The notes under the pieces are model-generated. The model searched no databases. It was not told the DNA's origin and was given only the letters and a program-made list of their open reading frames with translations. A DNA stretch of 61,777 nucleotides, taken from the NCBI RefSeq assembly GCF_900108015.1, contig NZ_FNVP01000015.1:1-61777 (forward strand), in the 5' to 3' direction. The translations under genes and the position numbers were made by a program. The DNA is from Flavobacterium urumqiense (GTDB lineage Bacteria; Bacteroidota; Bacteroidia; Flavobacteriales; Flavobacteriaceae). The first letter of the stretch is position 1. Every line of letters starts with the position of its first letter. Below, piece by piece: positions 35,654 through 43,279 of this stretch.

Positions 35654-35845
35654 ATGAAAAATAAAAACATTATTTTGTTCATTGGAGCGATATGGCTCAT
35701 CTGTGGAATCCTTTTGACTATCCTTGAGCCCAAAAACATCTTTTTTACTTTATTTTTGGGAATCGGAATATTTTTTACTACTTACAAATTACCAAAAACT
35801 CAAAAATTATTATATAATAGCTATGGAAAAAGAATATCAATTTAA
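35654..35845 (+). CDS. Small two-helix membrane protein, 63 aa
   Basis: From MKNKNIILFIGAIWLI the protein has two hydrophobic helices joined by a short PKN loop and a basic tail. I do not recognise a family. The start at 35654 is preferred over 35615 because the latter adds only a Lys-rich leader. Its 3' end overlaps the next gene by 23 bases, tying it to the operon. Confidence 0.6.
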   Translation: MKNKNIILFIGAIWLICGILLTILEPKNIFFTLFLGIGIFFTTYKLPKTQKLLYNSYGKRISI

Positions 35846-36125
35846 GCTAGTTGAAGGTCAATTCGCACCATCGGAAGCGGGTAAAGTACTATTTTCGTTA
35901 ATCAATAATAAGATTAATTATCATAATTTAGAAAAATTTAGTAATCAAATTCGATTTGATGAAGACAATTCGCATTCAAAAACGAGGCTCGAAACTCTTT
36001 CTGAGGCTTCAGCTTACATCAAAGATCTCATCAGCGAAGCATCCTTAAAAAATATGGAGCTAAAAATTGAAGGTGTAATTCAAATTGTACTCCAACCCAA
36101 AAGCAAAACAGAAGTGGATGTTTAA
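35823..36125 (+). CDS. Hypothetical protein, 100 aa, operon with DUF6671
   Basis: The protein from MEKEYQFKLVEGQFAPSEAG is soluble and mixed alpha/beta; I do not recognise the family. It overlaps the preceding gene by 23 bases and the following DUF6671 gene by 8 bases, so translation is probably coupled. An upstream in-frame ATG at 35724 would bury 33 residues in the neighbour and was rejected. Confidence 0.65.
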   Translation: MEKEYQFKLVEGQFAPSEAGKVLFSLINNKINYHNLEKFSNQIRFDEDNSHSKTRLETLSEASAYIKDLISEASLKNMELKIEGVIQIVLQPKSKTEVDV

Positions 36126-36954
36126 AGACAGGAAATTGCTTATTGCAACCAAACATCACAAAGAGCAGGTGATTGCTCCAATTTTTGAAAAAGGTTTAGG
36201 TGTTCACTGTTTTGTTCCGGAAGAGTATGATTCGGATATTTTCGGCACTTTTTCAGGCGAAGTGGAGCGAAAAAACACGGCGTTAGCAACGGTTAGAGCT
36301 AAATGTTTGACGGCAATGGAGGAATTTGATTGCGATTTAGCAATAGCCAGCGAAGGTTCTTTTGGTTCACATCCTTCTATTTTTTTTGCGCAGGCTGATG
36401 ATGAGTTTTTAATTTTCATCGATAAAAAAAACGATTTACAAATCATTGCCAGAGAACTCAGTTTGGAGACTAATTTTTATGGAGAAAAAATCCATAATAA
36501 AGAAATGCTCTTGAATTTTGCAAACAGAATTCAATTCCCGTCACATGCCGTAATTTTGAGAACCGAGGCGAATGACTTAACTGCGATAAGTAAAGGGATC
36601 ACTACAATGAGTCAATTGGAGGATACTTTTCAGCAGATAATGAACATGCATGGGAGTGTTTATGCTGAAACCGACATGCGTGCGCTGTATAACCCTACTC
36701 GTATGGGCGTGATAAAAGTAGCGGCGCAAAAATTATTGGAAACTATAAAAACCGAATGTCCAAGCTGTAAAACACCTGGTTTTTGTGTCACAAATGTCAA
36801 ACAGGGCTTGCCTTGTTCCTGGTGTTCAGCGCCCACAAGATCTACCTTGAGTTTTATTTATGGGTGCAAGAGCTGCTCTTTTATTTCCGAAAAAATGCAT
36901 CCACATCAAAAAACAACTGAAGAACCAGAATTTTGTGATTTCTGTAACCCTTAA
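36118..36954 (+). CDS. DUF6671 protein with C-terminal zinc ribbons
   Basis: The 278-aa protein (start MFKDRKLLIATKHHKEQVIA) matches what I know as DUF6671. The N-terminal part (residues 1-210) is alpha/beta with conserved DLAIASEGSFGSHPSIFF, FLIFIDKKNDLQIIARELS and ETDMRALYNPTRM. The C-terminal 65 residues carry four Cys pairs (CPSCKTPGFC, CSWCSAPTRS, CKSCSF, CDFCNP), which form likely zinc ribbons. No catalytic activity is established. It overlaps the upstream gene by 8 bases and sits 3 bases before tsaC. Confidence 0.75.
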   Translation: MFKDRKLLIATKHHKEQVIAPIFEKGLGVHCFVPEEYDSDIFGTFSGEVERKNTALATVRAKCLTAMEEFDCDLAIASEGSFGSHPSIFFAQADDEFLIFIDKKNDLQIIARELSLETNFYGEKIHNKEMLLNFANRIQFPSHAVILRTEANDLTAISKGITTMSQLEDTFQQIMNMHGSVYAETDMRALYNPTRMGVIKVAAQKLLETIKTECPSCKTPGFCVTNVKQGLPCSWCSAPTRSTLSFIYGCKSCSFISEKMHPHQKTTEEPEFCDFCNP

Positions 36955-36957
36955 TAC

Positions 36958-37917
36958 ATGAGTATAATTAGTAATTCAATTACAAAAGCTGTTGCCCTTT
37001 TAAATGAGGAGCAAATCATAGGAATTCCTACCGAAACGGTTTATGGTCTAGCAGGGAATATTTACAGTTCAAAAGCCATAAAAAGTATCTTCACAATGAA
37101 ACAAAGACCACTGTTTAATCCCTTAATTGTTCATATTAAGTCGGTAAATGATTTGCATGAAATAGCAAGAGCCGTTCCTGAAAAAGCCTTAATTTTAGCG
37201 AAAGCTTTTTGGCCGGGACCTTTAACTTTGGTTTTAAAAAAGCAAATTGCCATTCCGGATCTAGTTACTGGTGGCAAAGATACTGTAGCGGTCAGGGTGC
37301 CAAATCATCCATTGACTTTGGCGCTGCTGAATCAGTTAGCCTATCCTTTAGCTGCTCCAAGTGCTAATCCTTTTGGCTGTATCAGTCCGACTACAGCAGC
37401 ACATGTAGCCGGTTATTTCAAAGATTTGTTGCCATTGGTTTTGGATGGAGGAGCTTGTGAAAGGGGAATAGAATCGACCATCGTAGGATTTGTAAACGGT
37501 GAGCCTGTTGTATACCGCTTGGGTTCTTTGGCTTTGGAGGATATTGAAGCAATTGTAGGACCGGTAAAAATGATTACCCACGATGAAATCGCTCCAGCGG
37601 CACCAGGCATGTTTTCTAAGCATTATGCGCCTTTGACGACCACTTTTTTGACAGCTGATGAGATGGAAAAGCTGAAAACGTTTCCGCAGCAAAAAATAGG
37701 AGTTTTAGTATTGCAAAAAGAGATTGATGATCCAAAAATTGTGCAACAGGAAATTTTATCTTCCACAGGAAATTTAGCAGAAGCGGCGTCGCAATTGTAT
37801 GCTGCTTTGCATCGATTGGATAATTGCCATCTCGACTGCATTATAGCGGAACGATTTCCAGATGTTGGCTTAGGCAAAACGATAAACGACCGACTGCAAA
37901 GAGCCACAAAAAAATAA
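36958..37917 (+). CDS. tsaC: L-threonylcarbamoyladenylate synthase, Sua5 type
   Basis: The enzyme condenses threonine, bicarbonate and ATP to threonylcarbamoyl-AMP, the precursor of the t6A modification at tRNA position 37. The 319-aa protein has the YrdC domain (IIGIPTETVYGLAGNIYS, then KQRPLFNPLIVHI and AAPSANPFGCISPTTAAHV) and a C-terminal Sua5 domain (about 215-319, opening APAAPGMFSKHYAPL). The Sua5 extension makes it the long form. Its gene is 3 bases from both DUF6671 and the dihydroorotase. Confidence 0.92.
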   Translation: MSIISNSITKAVALLNEEQIIGIPTETVYGLAGNIYSSKAIKSIFTMKQRPLFNPLIVHIKSVNDLHEIARAVPEKALILAKAFWPGPLTLVLKKQIAIPDLVTGGKDTVAVRVPNHPLTLALLNQLAYPLAAPSANPFGCISPTTAAHVAGYFKDLLPLVLDGGACERGIESTIVGFVNGEPVVYRLGSLALEDIEAIVGPVKMITHDEIAPAAPGMFSKHYAPLTTTFLTADEMEKLKTFPQQKIGVLVLQKEIDDPKIVQQEILSSTGNLAEAASQLYAALHRLDNCHLDCIIAERFPDVGLGKTINDRLQRATKK

Positions 37918-37920
37918 TAT

Positions 37921-39273
37921 ATGGATACTATTATCAGAAACGCAACTGTAGTTAACGAAGGTCAAATACGTGTTTTAGATGTGTTGATATCAGCAGAAAG
38001 AATTGAAAAGATAGCTCCATCGATTGTCGTAAACCCAGCTAAAAAAATCATCGAAATTGACGCAACAGGACTTTATCTGTTACCCGGCGTGATTGATGAT
38101 CAGGTTCATTTCAGAGATCCCGGATTAACCCATAAAGGCACCCTTTTTACGGAATCTGTGGCAGCTGTGGCTGGTGGTATCACCTCCTTTATGGATATGC
38201 CCAACACGATTCCCAATACGCTGACACAAGAATTATTAGAAGAAAAATACACGATGGCGGCGGAGAAATCAATTGCTAATTATTCGTTTTTTATGGGTAT
38301 TTCAAAAAATAACTTGGAAGAAGCTTTAAAAATAAATACCGAAAATGTATGTGGAATTACAGATGATGGGCTTTATTTTAATAATGATGAGGGGATTTTA
38401 GCCAATTATCCAGAATTTTTGGAGCAACTTTTTTCAAGAACCGACACGTTGGTGGCTTTGCACAGTGAAGATGATTCACTGATAAAAAAGAACACGGAGG
38501 ATTATAAACGCCTTTACGGAACTGAAATTCCTTTTTTTTATCATTCCCTTATTCGGGATGAGGAAGTTTGCCTAAAAGCTACCAAGAGAGTACTTTCTAT
38601 TGCTGAAAAATACCACACTCGCTTACATTTATTTCATATCTCAACTTTGGCGGAAGCCAAATTATTCGATAATAAAAAGCCAATTAGAGAGAAGCGAATC
38701 ACCGCCGAGGCTTGTGTGCATCATCTTTGGTTTTCAGATGCCGATTATGATAGACTGGGCTCCAAGATCAAATGGAATCCCTCCATAAAAACAGAGCATG
38801 ATAGAAAAGGTTTACTGCAGTATTTGCTCAATAATTCAATAGATATTATTGCAACGGATCATGCTCCTCATACAGTTGCCGAAAAAGCAGGAAATTATTT
38901 TCAGGCGCATTCAGGCGGACCATTAGTGCAGCATGCGCTTTTAGCAATGTTAGAATTATTTCATCGTGGCGAAATTCCTTTGGAGAAAATTGTAGAAAAA
39001 ATGAGCCATAATGTAGCCGAAATTTACAAAATAAAAGAACGAGGCTATATAAGGGAGGGCTATTTTGCGGATTTAGTTATAGTCGATTTAAATAAAAAAC
39101 AGGAGGTAACCACAAGTTCTCTTTTATATAAATGCAAGTGGTCTCCTTTTGTAGGACAGGTTTTTAAAAGCAGCATTATTTCAACTTTTGTAAATGGAAA
39201 TTTGGTTTATGAAAAAGGACTTGTAAAGACAGATATAAAAGGAAAAAGATTGCGATTTGAAAAAATAAGATAG
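37921..39273 (+). CDS. pyrC: Dihydroorotase, Bacteroidota type
   Basis: This amidohydrolase cyclises carbamoyl-aspartate to dihydroorotate in pyrimidine synthesis. The 450-aa protein has the family blocks GVIDDQVHFRDPGLTHKG (residues 56-73), MDMPNTIPN, VALHSEDD, LFHIST and ATDHAPHT (catalytic Asp). The first metal His of the usual HxH motif is Gln (Q61, H63), a feature I associate with Bacteroidota members. It begins 3 bases after tsaC and is followed after 36 bases by the bicarbonate permease. An allantoinase-like role is possible but less likely. Confidence 0.88.
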   Translation: MDTIIRNATVVNEGQIRVLDVLISAERIEKIAPSIVVNPAKKIIEIDATGLYLLPGVIDDQVHFRDPGLTHKGTLFTESVAAVAGGITSFMDMPNTIPNTLTQELLEEKYTMAAEKSIANYSFFMGISKNNLEEALKINTENVCGITDDGLYFNNDEGILANYPEFLEQLFSRTDTLVALHSEDDSLIKKNTEDYKRLYGTEIPFFYHSLIRDEEVCLKATKRVLSIAEKYHTRLHLFHISTLAEAKLFDNKKPIREKRITAEACVHHLWFSDADYDRLGSKIKWNPSIKTEHDRKGLLQYLLNNSIDIIATDHAPHTVAEKAGNYFQAHSGGPLVQHALLAMLELFHRGEIPLEKIVEKMSHNVAEIYKIKERGYIREGYFADLVIVDLNKKQEVTTSSLLYKCKWSPFVGQVFKSSIISTFVNGNLVYEKGLVKTDIKGKRLRFEKIR

Positions 39274-39309
39274 TCAAAATGTGTAAAATAATTTTAAAAT
39301 AATTAAAAT

Positions 39310-40275
39310 ATGAATCTTAGTTTATTACTGGATAATTTAACTAATCCGGCCTTGTTGTTTTTTGTTTTGGGAATTATAGCAGTCTATGTCAAAAGTGACT
39401 TAGAAATTCCTGAGAATACCTCTAAATTTATATCGCTGTACCTTCTTTTTTCAATTGGTTTTAAAGGCGGACAGGAATTAGCTCATAGTCACTTTACTCT
39501 AGATATACTGTGGTCGATCGTTTTTGGGGTATTGATTGCAGTATTAATTCCATTCTATACATTTTTTATTTTAAAGAAAAGGTACAGCATTGAGAATTCG
39601 GGCGCTATTGCGGCGGCTTATGGATCCGTGAGTGCAGTTACCTTTGTAACAGCCATCTCTTTTTTAGAAATTCAAAACTACAATTTCAGCGGTCACATGG
39701 TTGCTGTAATGGCACTAATGGAGGCTCCAGCTATTATTATTGGGGTAATCTTAATTCGGCTGTTTAGTAAAGAACATGTTCAGAAAACTAAAATGAGTAC
39801 AATTGTTAAACACTCGTTTACTAACGGAAGCGTACTCTTGATTCTTGGAAGTTTGGTTATTGGGTTTTTGGCCAGTGAGCAACAGGCTTTAGGAATTAAG
39901 CCGTTTACCACTGATATTTTCAAGGGGTTTTTGGCTTTATTTTTATTGGATATGGGAATTGTTAGTGGACGAAAATTAAATGATTTTTTCAAAAGTGGCT
40001 GGTTTAGCGTCTTTTTTGCTGTTGTTTTCCCATTGCTAAACGGATGTATTGTTGCTTTTTTAAGTCAATTCGTTACCGATGATGTTGGGAATCGTTTTAT
40101 TTTTGCTGTCCTAGCGGCGAGTGCTTCTTATATTGCCGTTCCGGCCGCGATGAAAATAGCAGTTCCAAAGGCGAACCCCGGAATATTTTTACCCATGGCT
40201 TTGGCGGTAACGTTTCCTTTTAACATTACTTTTGGAATGCCTATTTATTTTTCAATTGTGTTGTATCACATTTAA
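39310..40275 (+). CDS. Sodium-dependent bicarbonate permease, SbtA family
   Basis: The 321-aa inner-membrane protein has ten hydrophobic helices and the SbtA-family blocks SIGFKGGQELAHSHFT, AAAYGSVSAVTFVTA and SYIAVPAAMKIAVP. Cyanobacterial SbtA is a sodium/bicarbonate symporter that concentrates inorganic carbon. A bicarbonate role here is inferred by homology only. The gene closes the DUF6671-tsaC-pyrC operon, so bicarbonate supply to carbamoyl-forming reactions is a reasonable hypothesis. No SbtB (PII-like) partner is adjacent. Confidence 0.85.
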   Translation: MNLSLLLDNLTNPALLFFVLGIIAVYVKSDLEIPENTSKFISLYLLFSIGFKGGQELAHSHFTLDILWSIVFGVLIAVLIPFYTFFILKKRYSIENSGAIAAAYGSVSAVTFVTAISFLEIQNYNFSGHMVAVMALMEAPAIIIGVILIRLFSKEHVQKTKMSTIVKHSFTNGSVLLILGSLVIGFLASEQQALGIKPFTTDIFKGFLALFLLDMGIVSGRKLNDFFKSGWFSVFFAVVFPLLNGCIVAFLSQFVTDDVGNRFIFAVLAASASYIAVPAAMKIAVPKANPGIFLPMALAVTFPFNITFGMPIYFSIVLYHI

Positions 40276-40355
40276 TAAGGTGCTTTATCCAATGCAGTTT
40301 AGTATATTAATTGTTGTTTAAAAGAAGTGCATACCATGGTAATTTTTTAAACAAA

Positions 40356-40384
40356 AAAACCTGCAAGTTTGCGCTTGCAGGTTT
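40356..40384. terminator. Terminator after the bicarbonate permease
   Basis: AAACCTGCAAG and CTTGCAGGTTT flank TTTGCG, with A's before and TTTC after. It lies 80 bases after the permease stop codon. It also reads as a terminator on the other strand, where a T-run follows. Confidence 0.7.
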
Positions 40385-40440
40385 CAATTATTTTCTCTAA
40401 AGTTTAGGGAGAAATTTTATCTAATCATCTTAAAACTCCC

Positions 40441-40470
40441 GTTAGCGCGAATTTGCAATCCGTGCCCATT
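40441..40470 (+). repeat. REP-like hairpin, left copy
   Basis: GTTAGCGCGAATTTGCAATC followed by CGTGCCCATT. CGGATT/AATTCG arms around TTGCAA can pair on the other strand. It is 22/27 identical, in inverted orientation, to 41031-41057. Confidence 0.65.
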
Positions 40471-40616
40471 ACAGTGCTCAATTAAAAATGATATACAATC
40501 CTTTTTTTTTGAAATTTTTAAATTGCGGATTTTTCTTTACAGATATTCTATGTGTGCAGGGTTGCTAATCCGTGAGATCGAGCTTCTGAGGATGCATAGC
40601 CATTAGTACACGATTT

Positions 40617-40787
40617 TTAAAAATATTCAATAATAAAAAAATAAAAAAATGCCCATATTATTATAAAAAATAGTCCAAGGTATACGTTATTTAAATTTTT
40701 ATTTAAGTCTTTTTTAATTATTAGTCGGTATAAAATCCAACCTATAAAAACGATTACTAAACCTATTGCCATTACAATTCTTGACAT
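40617..40787 (-). CDS. Small two-helix membrane protein, 56 aa
   Basis: ATG at 40787 opens a 56-codon frame (MSRIVMAIGLVIVFIGWILY, then a short basic linker RLIIKKDLNKNLNN, then a second hydrophobic helix ending in EYF). Two clean helices joined by a Lys/Asn-rich loop are unlikely by chance. No family is recognised. It lies between the REP-like hairpin and the decayed transposase and may be a late arrival in that patch. Confidence 0.55.
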   Translation of the reverse strand: MSRIVMAIGLVIVFIGWILYRLIIKKDLNKNLNNVYLGLFFIIIWAFFYFFIIEYF

Positions 40788-40887
40788 AATTTATTTTTTT
40801 TTAGTATGATATGATTAATTCCTGCTAGTGCCTATTGCAATTTATATTTATTTACTCTTGAGAATGTTGACGAGCGGGACGCTCGCT

Positions 40888-40995
40888 CTAGCTGGATTTT
40901 TTTTTTAATCTTGTAAAAATATCCACCCAACCCATTGTAGTCATAGTAATAAAATAAGCATCTTCGGTTGTTGTGGCTTTATACTTTGTCGACAT
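40888..40995 (-). pseudogene. REP-associated tyrosine transposase (RAYT), N-terminal relic
   Basis: From ATG at 40995 the frame reads MSTKYKATTTEDAYFITMTT then MGWVDIFTRL, the typical opening of Y1/IS200-like RAYT transposases of Bacteroidota. It falls into a K-run and stops at TAG (40890-40888). Only about 30 of the usual 150-180 residues remain, without the HUH motif or catalytic Tyr. It is flanked by inverted REP-like hairpins (40441-40470 and 41031-41057), the usual partners of such enzymes. Confidence 0.65.
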
Positions 40996-41030
40996 ATTTT
41001 GTGTTATTTGTATTGTTTGCTCACTATTGT

Positions 41031-41057
41031 GGGCACAGTTTGCAAAACTGCGCTAAC
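41031..41057 (-). repeat. REP-like hairpin, right copy
   Basis: On the minus strand it reads GTTAGCGCAGTTTTGC then AAACTGTGCCC. The stem CAGTTT/AAACTG differs from the left copy (40441) in a way that keeps pairing. It lies 35 bases upstream of the RAYT relic. Confidence 0.65.
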
Positions 41058-41112
41058 GATTGTGGTATATCGGCGCGATCGGGAGCTAACGACTGTGGTA
41101 TATCAGCGCGAT
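41052..41112 (+). repeat. Two-copy 29-base direct repeat
   Basis: GCTAACGATTGTGGTATATC-GGCGCGATC (41052-41080) is followed after GGGA by GCTAACGACTGTGGTATATC-AGCGCGATC (41085-41113), with two differences. The GC content is higher than the surroundings. It adjoins the right REP-like hairpin and is probably part of the same element. Confidence 0.7.
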
Positions 41113-41199
41113 CTTGGTTTGCAGAAAATATGATGCGAAACGGTAATTCCACTAAATCACACACTAGCTCAAAACGGCTGTTAGTGGCTGGCAAATTAT

Positions 41200-42303
41200 T
41201 TACAATTCTTTTTCTAATTTATGTATTAATTCACGTATTTCAGTTTCGCTCAATTCTGTTTTGTTTCTAATTTTTAATAACTCATTTAGAGCTATAATAT
41301 GAGCTTTTGTTAATGCACTTTCTTTTTTGACTATTTCATTTGGAATAACACCAATTTGCTCCCAATTATTTTTTGTCAACATTGCAGTAATTTTGCCATT
41401 TGGAACTAATAATAGATATTTATTGTCAATAATAAAATGGTCAACAGGATTTGCTGCACCTCCTGTTTGTTCTCCTATTACTTTTGCTATTCCGTATGAT
41501 TGCAAAAAATATGATAAGCCTTCGGCTGCTGAAAAGGTATTTTTACTTGTAAGAATATAAACCTGTTTATTGAGATATTTTGTTCCTTTTACTTTATTTC
41601 GTGTCCAATTTTCAATGTTTTTACCTTTATTTCTATAATATGCATCATATAGTTTTATCTTGTTATTAAAAAAGTAACTACAAAATTGTAGTAACATTCC
41701 ACCATCGCCACCACGATTTTCTCGTAAGTCAATAATTGATGAATTTGTATTTGCAATAAAATTCATTGCTGATGCCAATGCAGTTTCACTTGCTTTTGGT
41801 TCGGCAAATCCTTTGAAATTTATATATCCAATATTTCCATCAAGTCTTTTTATATTTTCAAAACCAAAATTTTCAAGGCTATTGGAAAAATTGTCTGATT
41901 TTTGTTGTTCTTTTTCATTTACTATGTTGGGTTTAGTTTGATTATCACTAAAATATTTAACAAAAAAATGTTTATCTTTAGTTACTGTTCTTAAATAAGT
42001 AGTTATTTTTTTTGCAAATTCTTCGTTAGTTAAATTTTTAAAATTAGCTGTTTTTATTTCCAAATTTAGTAAAGAATCGGTTTTAAGTGCAATATCAGCG
42101 AATATGTAATTATCCTTTATTTTTTCACCAATTTCGGTTAATAAATTTGCTCTGTTTTGTTGAATAGTATCCAAACTTTGACCAAATGAAAAGGTTGACA
42201 TAAAATACAAAAAGAATAAAAATAAGTTTTTTACATTTTTGATTTTAATTTTGTTAAAATGAAATATTACGCTTGATTTAGTTATTTGATTTAGTTTTCC
42301 CAT
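41200..42303 (-). CDS. S41 family (C-terminal processing-like) peptidase, exported
   Basis: The 367-aa protein has a hydrophobic signal segment (about residues 24-41, ending TFSFGQ) behind a 23-residue basic leader. The translated region contains the S41 core: NSSIIDLRENRGGDGGMLLQ and YILTSKNTFSAAEGLSYFLQ with the nucleophilic Ser in TFSAAEG, then IGEQTGGAANP. No PDZ domain is evident, as in the interphotoreceptor-retinoid-like S41B group. The start is fixed by its position one base after marR's stop codon, though a shorter start is possible. Its codon use is more AT-rich than flanking core genes. Confidence 0.85.
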   Translation of the reverse strand: MGKLNQITKSSVIFHFNKIKIKNVKNLFLFFLYFMSTFSFGQSLDTIQQNRANLLTEIGEKIKDNYIFADIALKTDSLLNLEIKTANFKNLTNEEFAKKITTYLRTVTKDKHFFVKYFSDNQTKPNIVNEKEQQKSDNFSNSLENFGFENIKRLDGNIGYINFKGFAEPKASETALASAMNFIANTNSSIIDLRENRGGDGGMLLQFCSYFFNNKIKLYDAYYRNKGKNIENWTRNKVKGTKYLNKQVYILTSKNTFSAAEGLSYFLQSYGIAKVIGEQTGGAANPVDHFIIDNKYLLLVPNGKITAMLTKNNWEQIGVIPNEIVKKESALTKAHIIALNELLKIRNKTELSETEIRELIHKLEKEL

Positions 42304-42304
42304 T

Positions 42305-42742
42305 TTATTTTTTACAGTTCAAGATTATTTTAGTTAGTATTTTGTCAAGAAATTCCATTTCATCTTGTGATAATCCGTCAAGAGCATTTTGTCTGTTTTT
42401 GTTTATAATTGGTGATAATAATTCAATTGTTTTTTTTCCTTTTTCTGTGATTTCAAGGTTAAATTTTCTTCTATCTAATTCGTTTATTTTTCTTGTTAGA
42501 TAATTTTTCTTTACCATTAATTCAATTATTCGTGTAATTGAAGCGTTATCTTTAAAAATTAATTCTGCGATTTCTTTTTGAGAATAATTAGAATTTTTAT
42601 CGAGAATTATTAGTAATAAGCATTGGTCAACAGTTATATCACTTACAATTTTCCCTATGTTTTTCTGCGAAATTTTCCTATACTCTTTTATTGTTTGTTC
42701 AATAGTATAAAGAACAGTTCCTGTTGGATTTTTTTGTTTCAT
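42305..42742 (-). CDS. MarR-family transcriptional regulator
   Basis: The 145-aa protein has the MarR winged helix (YSQKEIAELIFKDNASITRI, then MVKKNYLTRKINELDRRKFN with the wing, then LEITEKGKKTIELL). The gene starts one base before the S41 peptidase gene in transcription order. A perfect 22-base palindrome lies 20 bases upstream, so autoregulation is likely. The ligand is unknown. Confidence 0.9.
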   Translation of the reverse strand: MKQKNPTGTVLYTIEQTIKEYRKISQKNIGKIVSDITVDQCLLLIILDKNSNYSQKEIAELIFKDNASITRIIELMVKKNYLTRKINELDRRKFNLEITEKGKKTIELLSPIINKNRQNALDGLSQDEMEFLDKILTKIILNCKK

Positions 42743-42762
42743 TTAAAATTATTTGATGCGAA

Positions 42763-42784
42763 TATAATTGATATATCAATTATA
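42763..42784. promoter_or_regulatory. Perfect 22-base palindrome, MarR operator candidate
   Basis: The palindrome centres on ATATAT (core AATTGATATATCAATT) and starts 20 bases upstream of the marR ATG. MarR dimers bind palindromes of this size. Control of marR and the S41 gene is inferred. Confidence 0.65.
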
Positions 42785-43073
42785 AAAAAATAATTTAAAA
42801 TTTATTTTCTGTTTTTTATTTTTGGATTTAAAAAAGGTTTGTTTTTAAAATAATGTTTCTTGTGCAGATTGCTTGCCACTAACTCATTTATATGTATGAC
42901 AAAACCATACAAAGCCACCCAATTCTGGGTGGGTATGTATGATAACAGTCATACTTTATTTTAATTCAAATATATAAACAATTCTTTACAAAAAGTTAAA
43001 ATAATTATTTAATAAGTGAACTGGTTTGAGTGGTTTTGATGAATATTATTTTGAAAACAAAAACATCCTAAAT

Positions 43074-43150
43074 AGCCCCGATAGCAGTGAAAATCCTTTG
43101 CTTTGGCGTCAGCCAAAAGCAAAGATTGTAGCGCATAGCGGGACGATAGT
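43074..43150 (+). ncRNA. Structured hairpin repeat, copy 1
   Basis: It shares AGCCCnGATA, AGTGAAAATCCTTT, AAAGATTGTAGCG and ATAGC with copy 2 at 50386. The intervening arm differs (CTTTGCTTTGGC/GCCAAAAGCAAAG here) but keeps pairing. It resembles a repeat seen between many Flavobacteria genes and could be the Flavo-1 RNA motif (Weinberg et al.); a covariance search is needed. The orientation is uncertain. Confidence 0.55.
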
Positions 43151-43184
43151 GATTCTGAAAAACAATCGTTTTGCTCCAAAAAAA

Positions 43185-43213
43185 AAGCTGCCCAAGGTTG
43201 GACAGCTTTAGTA
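43185..43213 (-). terminator. Terminator of htpG
   Basis: AAGCTG-CCAA and TTGG-CAGCTT pair with one C/A mismatch, followed on the minus strand by nine T's, about 70 bases after the htpG stop codon. Confidence 0.75.
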
Positions 43214-43279
43214 TTTTGGATATTCCTAAGCAAGTTTAGAATAGCGATTCACACTTACTTCATAAAATAGGTTCTCTGC

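Larger units (their letters stand above)
42743..43279. other. Gap between marR and htpG
   Basis: Besides the MarR palindrome it holds a compound hairpin (CCACCCA 42915-42921 with TGGGTGG 42926-42932, nested in CATAC/GTATG), a GCCACTAAC motif near 42885, the conserved hairpin element at 43074-43150 and the htpG terminator. The 61-codon frame at 43026-43211 covers the hairpin element and is not considered coding. Confidence 0.6.

Noticed and set aside
41031..41190. Integron attC site downstream of the S41 peptidase
   Set aside because: The GTTAGTGGC motif does not match the GTTRRRY core and no integrase or cassette array is present; the REP-element explanation fits better.
43026..43211. 61-codon plus-strand frame
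   Set aside because: It covers the conserved hairpin element and the htpG terminator; the open frame is incidental.
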